A stretch of 64,000 bases of DNA from Bhargavaea ginsengi (GCF_900109165.1 NZ_FNZF01000002.1:434001-498000); one strand, 5' to 3'. Numbered from the stretch's first letter, positions 24,464-33,431 are shown. Made by a program: numbers and translations. The notes: generated from the sequence alone by a model not told the origin.

Positions 24464-26068
24464 TTGGAACAAAACAAGCCGAACGTGGTGTTGATCCTCG
24501 CGGACGATTTGGGGTATGGGGACGTTTCTTCTTTTAACCCCGATTCCAAAATCAAGACATCGAATATTGATGCCTTGGCAGGAGCAGGAATGCGCTTCAT
24601 GGATTCCCATGCAACTTCCGCACTGTGTACACCGTCGAGATACGGCCTGCTTACCGGCAGATACAACTGGCGCTCGCGGCTGAAGAGTTTCGTCTGTCCC
24701 GGAGACTCCGAACCGCTGATTGAAAAGAGCAGACGGACGATGGCGCAGATGCTGAAGGATCAGGGGTACCAAACTGCAGCAGTCGGAAAATGGCACCTCG
24801 GTCTCGGCTGGCATCTGAAGGATGAATACGACTTTGATAGATTCGGTCTGAATGCAGATGAATTTGCAGTACCCGAAACCCGGATGGGACGTGACGGTAA
24901 TTTCGATCCGACAATTGGATTGATCGACATGGAAGGGCTGGACATCGATTATTCAAAGCCTATTGCACATGGACCGCTCCAAATGGGGTTCGACTATTTT
25001 TATGGAACTCCGGCTTCCCTGGATCAGCCGCCTTTCGTCTATATCGAAAATGACAGGGTGGTTGAAGAGCCGACAGAAATTACAGGTGTACCCGGACTCG
25101 ACAGGATCGGTGCCAGCCAGCAGAAAGCTTGGCAGATCGGCGTGAAAGCACCTCATTTCATTCATGAAGAGGTCCCCGCCAACATGCAAAACAAGGTACT
25201 GGAACTGATCGAGCAATTTGCCGAAGGCGACCGGCCGTTTTTCCTGTACTATCCGGTTCACCTCGTCCATGGTCCGATTCTTCCCCTCCCGGAATTCGAA
25301 GGCAAATCCGGGATCGGAGATTACGGGGATTGGGTTCTCCAGCTTGACGCCTACGTCGGCCAGATTACGGATAAGCTGAAGGAGAAAGGGCTGTTCGGGA
25401 ACACCATCTTCATTTTCACAAGCGACAACGGGGCATCAGGAGTTGCAGACTTCTCCAGCCTGATCAAACAGGGTCATAATCCGAGCCATCATTTCAGAGG
25501 TCATAAATCAGATATTTGGGAAGGCGGACACCGGGAACCGACCATCGTCTCCTACCCTCCGATGATCAAGGGCGGCACTTCTTCCAACCATATGGTGAGC
25601 CTGTCGGATTTGTACCGCACGCTTGCCGAGCTGACCGGTGCGGAAATTGGAGACAATGAAGCTGAGGACTCAGTATCCAATCTTACGATCTGGAAAGGAA
25701 ATGAACAGTCCATACGCAACGATATCGTCCATTCTTCAGGAAACGGCGGATTCTCAATCAGGAAAGGCCACTGGAAACTCAACCTTGTGACAGATGGCGG
25801 AGGCATGGATCTGATTGGTCCGGATATTTCATTCATGCCTTCCGAGCTATTTGACCTTAGCCGGGATGTCAAAGAACTTCAAAATGTCATTGACCAGCAT
25901 CCGGACATCATCGAATCCCTAATGAATGACTTGAAGGACTATGTTAAGAATGGCCGGTCGACTCCCGGTGGCCCCCAGCAGAACGAGCGCAACAATCCGA
26001 CGGGCAAATGGCGGCAGCTGGAATGGATGGATGGGTACGGAGACTATATTGAGGAATTTAAGAAATAG
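24464..26068 (+). CDS. type I sulfatase (formylglycine-dependent arylsulfatase family)
   Basis: This 534-residue sulfatase has metal ligands in ILADDLGYGD near the start and the maturation motif C-T-P-S-R at Cys55, followed by GLLTGRY. Later segments HLVHGP and FTSDNGA are also typical. It hydrolyses sulfate esters; the substrate is unknown. No signal peptide is present, so it is cytoplasmic like its FGE partner. TTG 24464 is preferred because GAGGTGA lies 5 nt upstream; GTG 24455 overlaps that site. The starts of the divergent pair are 69 bp apart and must share a compact promoter region. Confidence 0.9.
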   Translation: MEQNKPNVVLILADDLGYGDVSSFNPDSKIKTSNIDALAGAGMRFMDSHATSALCTPSRYGLLTGRYNWRSRLKSFVCPGDSEPLIEKSRRTMAQMLKDQGYQTAAVGKWHLGLGWHLKDEYDFDRFGLNADEFAVPETRMGRDGNFDPTIGLIDMEGLDIDYSKPIAHGPLQMGFDYFYGTPASLDQPPFVYIENDRVVEEPTEITGVPGLDRIGASQQKAWQIGVKAPHFIHEEVPANMQNKVLELIEQFAEGDRPFFLYYPVHLVHGPILPLPEFEGKSGIGDYGDWVLQLDAYVGQITDKLKEKGLFGNTIFIFTSDNGASGVADFSSLIKQGHNPSHHFRGHKSDIWEGGHREPTIVSYPPMIKGGTSSNHMVSLSDLYRTLAELTGAEIGDNEAEDSVSNLTIWKGNEQSIRNDIVHSSGNGGFSIRKGHWKLNLVTDGGGMDLIGPDISFMPSELFDLSRDVKELQNVIDQHPDIIESLMNDLKDYVKNGRSTPGGPQQNERNNPTGKWRQLEWMDGYGDYIEEFKK

Positions 26069-26069
26069 C

Positions 26070-26109
26070 AAAACAGGTGATCCGCAAAGTATGCGGATCA
26101 CCTGTTTCA
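26070..26109. terminator. bidirectional terminator between the sulfatase and the CDF gene
   Basis: AAACAGGTGATCCGCA and TGCGGATCACCTGTTT, a 16-bp perfect stem with a 5-nt loop. Confidence 0.9.
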
Positions 26110-27015
26110 ATTGCATGTTCCATGAGGGCTCGGGCATCCCCCGCTGCCCGACTCAAGCTGGATAGTGCTGTGTTCGATGCTGTACCTATCATGAAGAATC
26201 CGATGTGCATTGCGGAGGATCCGATCCGGATCACCCTGTCCATCAATGGTTATATGGCAGCTAAGGAGCGGTTCATCCGGTGTAACCGACCAGACGTGAA
26301 GATCATGTACATCTGTCACATCGTCCAGTTGTTCAAGTGATTGACGGACTTCCTCCGGATCGATTCCTTCCGGAGCGGCTTCCATCAGGACATTGGCGGC
26401 ATCCTTTGTCACCCGCCAGCCGCTCACCAACACGAGGATGGAGACGAGAATGCTGGCAATCGGATCGGCAATCCACCAGCCAAATAAGATCATCAGCAAT
26501 GCGGCAGCTATCGCTCCCACTGAGCCAAGCATATCACCCATTACATGAAGGAACGCACTCCGCACATTCAAATTATCATCTTTCCCGCCACGCATCAGGA
26601 TAAATGCTGCCGCTATATTAATGAGCAGTCCGATGGCTGCAATCACCAGCATGCCGGTGCTCTGAACTTCCGGAGGTGCCATGAAACGCCGCACTGCTTC
26701 TATCATGATTAGAACGGAGATGACAATAAGGGTGATACCGTTAATTGCGGCAGCAAGGATTTCAAAACGGCGGTAACCGAACGATTTCTTCTCTGTCGCC
26801 TTTCTGGCCCCCAGTACAATGGCGACAAAGCTGAGTCCCAGTGCCGCCGAGTCGCTCAGCATATGTCCGGCATCCGACAACAGCGCCAGACTGTTTGTCA
26901 GGAATCCACCGATGAATTCAACAACCATAAACGCAGTGATCAGTATAAACGCCCAGAACAACGCCTTTTTATTGGAAGTTGCATGACTATGAGAATGACC
27001 GTGATGATGGCCCAT
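26107..27015 (-). CDS. czcD: CDF family zinc (cation) exporter, CzcD/CzrB type
   Basis: The 302-residue protein has six transmembrane helices, a His-rich cytoplasmic N-terminus (HHHGHSHSH), and the cation site pairs LSDAGHMLSD and HVMGDMLGS. A C-terminal cytoplasmic domain ends with Cys residues. It exports Zn(II), Co or Cd in exchange for protons. A near-palindromic SmtB/CzrA-type operator lies about 25 bp upstream of its start, so repression by the CzrA homologue at 23.1 kb is expected. The ATG has GGAGGA upstream. Confidence 0.92.
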   Translation of the reverse strand: MGHHHGHSHSHATSNKKALFWAFILITAFMVVEFIGGFLTNSLALLSDAGHMLSDSAALGLSFVAIVLGARKATEKKSFGYRRFEILAAAINGITLIVISVLIMIEAVRRFMAPPEVQSTGMLVIAAIGLLINIAAAFILMRGGKDDNLNVRSAFLHVMGDMLGSVGAIAAALLMILFGWWIADPIASILVSILVLVSGWRVTKDAANVLMEAAPEGIDPEEVRQSLEQLDDVTDVHDLHVWSVTPDEPLLSCHITIDGQGDPDRILRNAHRILHDRYSIEHSTIQLESGSGGCPSPHGTCN

Positions 27016-27038
27016 GAATATCCTCCTCCCAAACTAAT

Positions 27039-27060
27039 TATATGACTATGTGTTCATATA
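27039..27060. promoter_or_regulatory. candidate CzrA operator of the CDF gene
   Basis: TATATGA and TTCATATA half-sites flank a 7-bp centre. This is the TGA-N-TTCA type of inverted repeat bound by ArsR/SmtB zinc sensors, placed 24-45 bp upstream of the start. Confidence 0.55.
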
Positions 27061-27133
27061 TACATTATGTCAGTATGGTCTATAATGTGCAACCGGCTCG
27101 TAATTTCTTTTTACCCTCTTCTGCGGCAGTCAA

Positions 27134-27163
27134 TTCAAATAAAAGAGCAGCCACAATGGCTGC
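27134..27163 (-). terminator. terminator of the MOSC gene
   Basis: GCAGCCA and TGGCTGC arms with a 3-nt loop, then TCTTTT on the minus strand. Confidence 0.75.
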
Positions 27164-27172
27164 CCCCGTCCC

Positions 27173-27823
27173 TCATTGCTTTTTCAGTAAACCTGCTCGT
27201 TTTTCCAGGCCCTCCCGCCATTTTTCGGCGAGTTCTTCGACGGACAGCACACGCTCCACCGCTGTCGGGTCGGTATACTTCCTGAAATAAACATCATTTG
27301 CTTCCTGTACTGAAATCCCCGCAGGATGCACACTGATGCGGCTGATTTCCGAATCCTGTCTGACCATCCCTTCCTCGATGACACGGCAAAGGTAGCCAGT
27401 AAACCCTGTTTCGATGATTCTTGGAAGAATCATCGGAATCCCGAGCCTGCGTGAAATGGTGTTGCACGGTACACGGCTCTGGGTAACCTGGATCAGGGCT
27501 TCGCCGATCCTGTACACGTCGCCGATGTGAACCTCACTCTCCGTCATGCCGGTGACTGTGAGGTTTTCACCGAAGGCAGATGCCGGCAGTGTCACACCGA
27601 ATTCCCGTTCCCATAGAGCATAGTGTTCATGCGAGTAAATACAAACTGCCCGATTGCGTCCGCCGTGGTGTCGGGTGTCCGCCACTCCGTCTCCTGCAAA
27701 CCCATCCCGGGACAAATATGCCTGTTCTGTTTTTTCCTTAGCAATTCCTGACACCATTTCCTTGCCGTCGTCCAATTCCAGGGTTTTTGGTTTCCCCGTG
27801 GAAAAGTGAACCAGTTTATTCAT
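27173..27823 (-). CDS. MOSC domain protein (YiiM-like)
   Basis: The 216-residue protein contains a MOSC domain followed by a 3-alpha C-terminal extension, as in YiiM. Conserved features include DGFAGDGVADTRHHGG, FGENLTVTG and the Cys in VTQSRVPCNTISRR. Relatives bind molybdenum cofactor and detoxify N-hydroxylated compounds; that function is inferred from the family. The ATG has GGAGG 7 nt upstream. It is monocistronic. Confidence 0.87.
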   Translation of the reverse strand: MNKLVHFSTGKPKTLELDDGKEMVSGIAKEKTEQAYLSRDGFAGDGVADTRHHGGRNRAVCIYSHEHYALWEREFGVTLPASAFGENLTVTGMTESEVHIGDVYRIGEALIQVTQSRVPCNTISRRLGIPMILPRIIETGFTGYLCRVIEEGMVRQDSEISRISVHPAGISVQEANDVYFRKYTDPTAVERVLSVEELAEKWREGLEKRAGLLKKQ

Positions 27824-27928
27824 CCCTTAGCCTCCATCCGCAACACATGTTATAGAGTCCAGTATATCGCAATTTCAAGCTCCGGGAATCAGGTTCATTA
27901 TACGTCCAGTTCTTTTTTCCACCTTTAC

Positions 27929-28012
27929 TTATTCGTCCATCCAAGAAATCTTATCGAACTTCTCGCCGGCCAGCGGAGAAGCGGCAATGGATTCAATGAT
28001 ATGCCCTTTCAT
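27929..28012 (-). CDS. possible small protein (27 aa)
   Basis: ATG 28012 (or GTG 28015) to TAA 27929 encodes an acidic 27-residue peptide beginning MKGHIIESIAASP and ending WMDE. An AGGGGGTGA ribosome-site-like run lies 9-12 nt before GTG. It is otherwise the only candidate in the 287-bp gap between the MOSC gene and the next gene. No homology is recognised, so it is tentative. Confidence 0.3.
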   Translation of the reverse strand: MKGHIIESIAASPLAGEKFDKISWMDE

Positions 28013-28110
28013 CACAGCCAGGTGTCACCCCCTGCTTCCAAAGTCTTTGGGAGAAACTGCATGGGAAGAATGCCGATACCCATTCGGCAGACTGGATTCC
28101 AGCGGTTGGT

Positions 28111-28431
28111 TTACCAGATTTTCCGGTAGCGCTTATAACGATAATCACCAAGTGTAAAGGTCGTTTTCCCGCTAGCTTCAACTGTTGCATCTTTACGGTC
28201 TGAAATGGATCCCCCACTGACCGTGACCAGCTCTGCATGATTACCGCTGCACACGAGAAAGTACGCCTCTTTGCCCTTAAGCTGACTGAAAGCCCGGTTC
28301 AGTGTCAGCGTTTCATCAAACAGCATATCCAGCAGCCTGGTCTTTCTTTCTGCAAACCCGGTTCTGATCATCTCATATACTGCTGATCCTTCAACCACTG
28401 ACTTCAGAATGATTTCCTCCGCTTTGTTCAT
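28111..28431 (-). CDS. hypothetical protein (106 aa)
   Basis: This is a cytoplasmic protein of 106 residues. The N-terminal half is helical (AEEIILKSVVEGSAVYEMIRT); the C-terminal half looks strand-rich and ends with a very basic tail (DYRYKRYRKIW). No signal peptide or membrane segment. The ATG has GAGGAGAGGA upstream, a good ribosome site, so it is likely expressed. I do not recognise the family and the neighbours give no hint. Confidence 0.6.
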   Translation of the reverse strand: MNKAEEIILKSVVEGSAVYEMIRTGFAERKTRLLDMLFDETLTLNRAFSQLKGKEAYFLVCSGNHAELVTVSGGSISDRKDATVEASGKTTFTLGDYRYKRYRKIW

Positions 28432-28494
28432 TTATGTCCTCTCCTCAAATGATTTTCATATTCTACTTAGGTTTACGGAGGGGTCGGGAATTGG

Positions 28495-28546
28495 TTTCAA
28501 ATAAGAAAAACATGATCCTGTGCCGCAAAGAGCACAGGATCATGTT
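28495..28546 (-). terminator. terminator of the opuF operon
   Basis: AACATGATCCTGTGC and GCACAGGATCATGTT, a 15-bp stem followed by TTTCTTATTTG on the minus strand. It begins at the opuFB stop codon. Confidence 0.9.
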
Positions 28547-30066
28547 CACTGGCGTTCTATAAGACTTGTTGATTCAAGATAATCCCTGGCAACATCTTCG
28601 GCAGGAACTCCGTCAACATTGACCCGATAATTCATTTCACGCATTTCATCGTCGGAGATCTTCCCCGCCAGCAGATTCAGCGCATCGATGATTTCCGGAT
28701 ATTTTTCTGCTGTCCCTTCAAGCATGAGCGGAGCTCCCTGGTATGGCGGGAACAGATTCCGGTCATCTTCGAGCACTTTCAGGCCGTACCGTTCGATCTC
28801 ACTGTCTGTCGAATAAGCATCTACCAGATTGATATCGCCTGAATCGATCGCTGTATACCTCAGCTTCGGCTCCATGGTGACAACATCGGGAAATTCGATG
28901 CCGTATAAGGATTGGATGCCCAGATAACCGTCTTCCCGATCTGAAAATTCCAATGTGAAGCCGGCACGGACCTGGTCTTGGATTTTTTGCAGGTCAGAAA
29001 TCGTATCCAGACCTTGTGCTTCGGCAAATGCTTCCGGCACCGCTAGCGTATAGGTATTGTTGTATTGCATCGGTTCCAGGAGCGCCATGCCGAACTGTTC
29101 AGACAGGCCATCGCGGGCCTGCTCGTAGACTTCTCGGCTGTCCGTGCTCTCGGCGGTATCTTTCAGGAATTCGGAAATGGCGGTCCCGGTGAATTCGGGA
29201 TAGATATGGATTTCTCCTGATTGGAGCGCATTAAAGACGAAACTTGTCTTGCCAAGGCCCGGCTTCAACTCGACTTCCAGATCCGTCTCTTCTTCAATCA
29301 GGATTTTGTACATATTGATCAGGATTTCAGGTTCCGAACCAAGCTTCCCGGCGAGGATCAATTTTTCATCATCCTTCGTAAAAAGCGGGGCAAACAGCAC
29401 GATGGCCGCAATTGCAAGAATGACCGTAAAGGAGATCAGGCTTTTTTTGAATGGCATCTCTTCAAGCTTTTTCAGGATAAAGTCGAAGGCGATCGCAAGA
29501 AGGGCCGCAGGAATCGCTCCGAGCACAATCAGGCCAGTGTTGTTGCGGTCGATTCCGAGAAGAATCAGATCACCCAGACCTCCAGCGCCAATCAGTGCAG
29601 CCAACGTCGCTGTCCCGATGATCAGAACGGTGGATGTCCGTATTCCTGCCATGATTACCGGCATTGCGAGGGGCAGCTCAACTTTATTCAGGCGTCTGCG
29701 TGTGTTCATGCCCATCGCCTGAGCCGCTTCAATCAGAGACGGATCGATTTCCCGGATGCCAGTATATGTATTTCTTAAGATGGGCAGCAGCGCATAGGCA
29801 GTCAGCGCGATGATGGCGGGAATCCAGCCAATACCCACAACAGGAATCAGCAGTCCAAGCAGGGCGAGTGACGGGATGGTTTGGATAACCGAAGCCACTC
29901 CGATGATACCGTCGGCCAGTTTCCTCTTTCGGGTCAGCCAGATACCGGTAGGCACCGCAATCAGGACTGCAAGAAGCAGAGCGATAAAGGAGATTTCGAT
30001 GTGCTCCAGAAGGGCGGTCCACAAGTCACTTTTCCGTTCTTCGAAGATGGTCCACAAATCACTCAT
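28546..30066 (-). CDS. opuFB: glycine betaine/compatible solute ABC transporter, fused permease and substrate-binding protein (OpuFB-like)
   Basis: This 506-residue fusion has an N-terminal permease domain (about 1-215) with the EAA-type loop EAAQAMGM. An OpuAC/ProX-type substrate-binding domain follows (about 240-506), starting at KLILAGKLGSEPE. This architecture is that of OpuF-type osmoprotectant importers of Bacillus. ATG 30066 overlaps the ATPase gene by 8 bp and has AAGG upstream; an upstream in-frame start is not supported. The solute (betaine, carnitine, choline class) is inferred from family. Confidence 0.87.
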   Translation of the reverse strand: MSDLWTIFEERKSDLWTALLEHIEISFIALLLAVLIAVPTGIWLTRKRKLADGIIGVASVIQTIPSLALLGLLIPVVGIGWIPAIIALTAYALLPILRNTYTGIREIDPSLIEAAQAMGMNTRRRLNKVELPLAMPVIMAGIRTSTVLIIGTATLAALIGAGGLGDLILLGIDRNNTGLIVLGAIPAALLAIAFDFILKKLEEMPFKKSLISFTVILAIAAIVLFAPLFTKDDEKLILAGKLGSEPEILINMYKILIEEETDLEVELKPGLGKTSFVFNALQSGEIHIYPEFTGTAISEFLKDTAESTDSREVYEQARDGLSEQFGMALLEPMQYNNTYTLAVPEAFAEAQGLDTISDLQKIQDQVRAGFTLEFSDREDGYLGIQSLYGIEFPDVVTMEPKLRYTAIDSGDINLVDAYSTDSEIERYGLKVLEDDRNLFPPYQGAPLMLEGTAEKYPEIIDALNLLAGKISDDEMREMNYRVNVDGVPAEDVARDYLESTSLIERQ

Positions 30067-31033
30067 GATGAACCTTCCCCCTTCCCTCAGAAGCAAGCAA
30101 GCGGAAAGCCGATTCACGGTTGATCATGCCGATCAGTTCCCCTCCGTCTTCCACTCCGGCTGCTTCATGGTCGGCCATGACGCTAACAAGCCGGTCTGTG
30201 TGAATATCTGCCGGAAGAACGATCTGCGGGTGCACGGGTTCGGCAGGAAATGCGGTTACCCATCGCCTCAGATCCAGTACTTCATGCAGGCCGCCTTCCC
30301 CTCTTCCGATAAACTCGCGCACAAATGCCCCGGCAGGATTTCGCCTCAATTCATCTGGTGTTCCGGTCTGAACGATTCTTCCCTCCCGCATTACACAGAT
30401 CCGGTCAGCCAATTTCAGAGCTTCGTTCATGTCATGAGTGACAAACACTGTAGTCTTGCCGAACGTCTTCTTCAGAAGCAGAAGGTCTTCCTGGAGTTTT
30501 TCCCTGGCCACCGGATCGAGCGCACTGAACGGTTCGTCCATCAGGAGAATCTCCGGGTCCGCAGCCATCGCCCGGATCACTCCGACCCGCTGTTGCTGGC
30601 CGCCGGATAACTCGGAGGGTTTCCTCTGAGCGAAAACAGCAGGATCAAGACCCACTTGTTCCATGAGCTCATGTGCGCGCCGTTTCATTGTTTCTTTATC
30701 ACTTTGTTTCATTTCGGGGACAACCAAAATGTTATCTTCAACCGTCATATGCGGAAAAAGGGCAATCTGCTGCAGGACGTAGCCGATATTCCACCGCAAC
30801 CGGTCAACGTCATAGCTTCCGACATTTTTTCCTTTGATCAGGATGGATCCGGATGTCGGTTCGATCAGCCGGTTGATCATCTTGAGGGTCGTCGTCTTTC
30901 CGCATCCGCTCGGACCGATCAGGACAATAAATTCTCCGCTCTTGATCTCTAAATTAAGGGAATCCACGGCTTTTGTGCCGTCCCCGTATTGTTTAGTCAC
31001 GTTCTGAAATTCAATGATCGATGCGATTGTCAC
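30059..31033 (-). CDS. opuFA: osmoprotectant ABC transporter ATP-binding protein (OpuFA/OpuCA-like)
   Basis: The 324-residue ATPase has Walker A GPSGCGKT (about 39-46), signature LSGGQQQR, and Walker B ILLMDE. A C-terminal extension from about 245 on resembles one or two degenerate CBS motifs, which gate OpuA-type transporters in response to ionic strength. The start is GTG 31033, 4-5 nt after GAGGGG. It is the first gene of the two-gene operon and overlaps opuFB by 8 bp. Confidence 0.87.
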   Translation of the reverse strand: MTIASIIEFQNVTKQYGDGTKAVDSLNLEIKSGEFIVLIGPSGCGKTTTLKMINRLIEPTSGSILIKGKNVGSYDVDRLRWNIGYVLQQIALFPHMTVEDNILVVPEMKQSDKETMKRRAHELMEQVGLDPAVFAQRKPSELSGGQQQRVGVIRAMAADPEILLMDEPFSALDPVAREKLQEDLLLLKKTFGKTTVFVTHDMNEALKLADRICVMREGRIVQTGTPDELRRNPAGAFVREFIGRGEGGLHEVLDLRRWVTAFPAEPVHPQIVLPADIHTDRLVSVMADHEAAGVEDGGELIGMINRESAFRLLASEGRGKVHHE

Positions 31034-31067
31034 TCAACCCCTCCCGATTGTTGTTCCCATTTTACCA

Positions 31068-31111
31068 TTTACATGAAAGAACAGCGGTCCGGAATGGTTC
31101 CGGCCCGCTGT
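31068..31111 (-). terminator. terminator of the alpha/beta hydrolase gene
   Basis: ACAGCGG-CCGGAA and TTCCGG-CCGCTGT arms with a TGG loop and one bulge on each side. It is followed by TTCTTTC on the minus strand. Confidence 0.75.
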
Positions 31112-31113
31112 CT

Positions 31114-32067
31114 TTACCCCGGTTGCACCGATCGTTGCTTTGCCAGCCAATCCCCGATGATGGCAGTCAGCTTCGGGGACAGCGGACTGTCGGCAATGGA
31201 TTTATATTCTTTCAGGAGCCCCAGCATCGTATGCTCGCCCTCATAATCTTTCAGCATATGATTCATGTCCGGGATGATGTGCCACTCGGAATTGCCCTGT
31301 ACGGTATCTGCAGTCAGGCGTGCATGGTCCGGCGGTACCTGTACATCTTTTGCGCCGGTGATGGCGAGAACGGGACATTCCACCCGCTTCAGGTAATCGA
31401 TGACGTTGTAGTCCAGTGTCTCCCTGATCCATTTTGCATTTACCTTGATGCCTTTGATTCTCATAACCGGTTTTTCAGAGTCGGATACTTTTTTAAAGAT
31501 CTGTGTGTTCTGCTTCCTTGCCCGGTCCGCCACCTTGAACGTTCTGAATATCCATCCTTTCAGCCCTGCCGCTTCATACATCTCCGAGTAGGCCATTTCA
31601 CTTTGCCTCGGGATAAGGTCTGCGGATGGTCCGGCTGCACCGGCCAGGAGGATCAGACCGTCCACCGGCTCCCGGTCGTGGACGGCAGGCCCGATCAGCG
31701 CTCCTTCGCTATGACCGAGAATCAGTATCCGATCCGGGTCAGCGTTGGGATGGCGTTTTAGGAAACGGACTCCTTCTACTGCATCATCGATCAGATCGGA
31801 AAGCCCGGCTTCATTGAAGTTCCCTCCGCTTTTATAGGTTCCGCGCTTGTCATAACGGAGAGTCATATATCCATTGGATGTCAGATATTCGGCAAGATCT
31901 TTATACAGATTCATCTTCAGATTCTTAAGGTTCCCATCACGATCCCCCTTGCCGGATCCTGAGATGATGAGTACTGCAGGATAGTGATCCTGTTTTTCTT
32001 CCGGTATCGTTAATGTCCCGCTCAGCTGAAATTCCGATTCAATCGTCACCAGCGCCTCATTGTACAC
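31114..32067 (-). CDS. alpha/beta hydrolase
   Basis: This 317-residue cytoplasmic hydrolase has the nucleophile elbow GHSEG (Ser in ILGHSEGALIG), the oxyanion region LIISGSGKGDRDGN, the Asp in ITGAKDVQVPPDH and a His near the end (IPDMNHMLKDYEG). The catalytic triad is complete. GTG 32067 has AGGGGGGAA 6 nt upstream and is chosen over ATG 32088, which lacks a ribosome site. It is monocistronic; it is an esterase or peptidase of unknown substrate. Confidence 0.82.
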   Translation of the reverse strand: MYNEALVTIESEFQLSGTLTIPEEKQDHYPAVLIISGSGKGDRDGNLKNLKMNLYKDLAEYLTSNGYMTLRYDKRGTYKSGGNFNEAGLSDLIDDAVEGVRFLKRHPNADPDRILILGHSEGALIGPAVHDREPVDGLILLAGAAGPSADLIPRQSEMAYSEMYEAAGLKGWIFRTFKVADRARKQNTQIFKKVSDSEKPVMRIKGIKVNAKWIRETLDYNVIDYLKRVECPVLAITGAKDVQVPPDHARLTADTVQGNSEWHIIPDMNHMLKDYEGEHTMLGLLKEYKSIADSPLSPKLTAIIGDWLAKQRSVQPG

Positions 32068-32233
32068 CTTCTGTTCCCCCCTGCTCATTCCGGTTTAATA
32101 CATTAATTTCGCTGAATGATCTTGTTACTCCTTTTCTCGCACCGGTTCATTTGAAACTGACAGCCGGCCGGGTGCCCACCCGCTGTGGTAGAGTGGAGTA
32201 GAACATACGAGAGTCACAAAGGAGATATGACGG

Positions 32234-33238
32234 ATGGTCACCTATAATATCCTTGACTATTCCCTGATTGATGAAGGATCAGACGCCCGTAAAGCACTTT
32301 TACAAACAGTGGAACTTGCAAGGCTGGCTGAGAAGCTTGGTTACCGAAGGTTCTGGGTGTCGGAGCATCATCACGTGCGTTCCGTTGCCGGCAGCAGTCC
32401 CGAAATGCTGATGATGCACCTTGCCGATTCAACCGAACACATCCGCATCGGTTCAGGCGGTGTCATGCTTCCCCACTACAGCCCCTATAAAGTAGCTGAA
32501 AATTTCCGTGTCCTTGAGGCACTGCATCCGAACCGCATCGATCTCGGCATCGGACGGTCACCCAGCTATCAGCTCGTGAACCGCGCCCTGAATGAATCAA
32601 AAGGAAAACGCTTATCTTATGAACAGCAGATAGAAGATATTCATCATTACTTGACGGGGAAAGTTATCAATCACCGCTTCCGTGACCTTACTGCCATGCC
32701 GGTCATCGACACCTCTCCCGAGATGTGGCTTCTTGGGACCGGCCAGGGCAGCGCGGAGATCGCTGCCCAACAGGGTCTGTCTTACGCCTACGCCCATCTC
32801 GCCAAACCCGGTGGAGGGCATGAAGCTGTCAGGCATTACAAGGATCACTTTCGCCCCAATTCCATGCTCAGCCGCCCAAGAGTTATGATTTCCATTTTCG
32901 CGGTTGTGGCAGAAACCTCAAAGGAATCGGAGATGCTGGCAAAGGCATTGGATCTGTGGTTGCTTACCGTGGAATCTTCAACCCCCCCTCCTTATTATCC
33001 GTCCGTTGACACGACTTTGAAGCGGGGGTTCAGTGCTTTGGAGAAGGAAAAAATCAAACACAACAGGAAACGCATATTTATCGGCACTCCTGAACAAGTT
33101 GCCAATGGCATCCAAAAGACAGCCGAAGAGTATCAGGCAGACGAAGTGACAATCGTCCCGAATGTATTTGGTTCGAAAAATCGCATGAAGGGAATCTCCC
33201 TGCTTGCGGACGCGCTTGATATGGGACAAGCAGAATGA
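32234..33238 (+). CDS. luciferase-like flavin-dependent oxidoreductase (MsnO8-type LLM class)
   Basis: This 334-residue TIM-barrel monooxygenase of the bacterial-luciferase-like class uses FMNH2 supplied by a separate reductase. Conserved blocks are RFWVSEHHH at about 36-44, IRIGSGGVMLPHYSPYKVAENF and RIDLGIGRSP. The ATG has AAAGGAGAT 8 nt upstream. It is monocistronic with a terminator. The substrate is unknown. An FMN reductase-type gene lies at 37.6 kb, but there is no operon link. Confidence 0.87.
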   Translation: MVTYNILDYSLIDEGSDARKALLQTVELARLAEKLGYRRFWVSEHHHVRSVAGSSPEMLMMHLADSTEHIRIGSGGVMLPHYSPYKVAENFRVLEALHPNRIDLGIGRSPSYQLVNRALNESKGKRLSYEQQIEDIHHYLTGKVINHRFRDLTAMPVIDTSPEMWLLGTGQGSAEIAAQQGLSYAYAHLAKPGGGHEAVRHYKDHFRPNSMLSRPRVMISIFAVVAETSKESEMLAKALDLWLLTVESSTPPPYYPSVDTTLKRGFSALEKEKIKHNRKRIFIGTPEQVANGIQKTAEEYQADEVTIVPNVFGSKNRMKGISLLADALDMGQAE

Positions 33239-33285
33239 AAAAAGCCTTTCGGGGCAGGCATGACGCCGTTCCGGAAGGCTTTTAC
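33237..33285 (+). terminator. terminator of the LLM gene
   Basis: AAAAGCCTTtC and GgAAGGCTTTT arms around a 20-nt loop. Confidence 0.75.
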
Positions 33286-33390
33286 TCTTTCTGTAGCTTT
33301 CTTAAAAACATCATTTAAAATGCCGATTACACCGAAGCCAAGAATCAATATTCCATAAAAGCGGCCATGCAAGCTTTGTTGCAATCTCCG

Positions 33391-33399
33391 TGTTATACT
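33391..33399 (+). promoter_or_regulatory. extended -10 promoter of the Ser/Arg-rich peptide gene
   Basis: TGTTATACT (TG-N-TATACT) lies 32 bp upstream of the start. No clear -35. Confidence 0.4.
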
Positions 33400-33431
33400 G
33401 AAAAACACTTTAAAAAGGAAAGAGGTCGCGC

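Noticed and set aside
29221-29778. 185-codon open frame antisense to the OpuF permease domain
   Set aside because: Shadow of a conserved transporter gene without translation signals.
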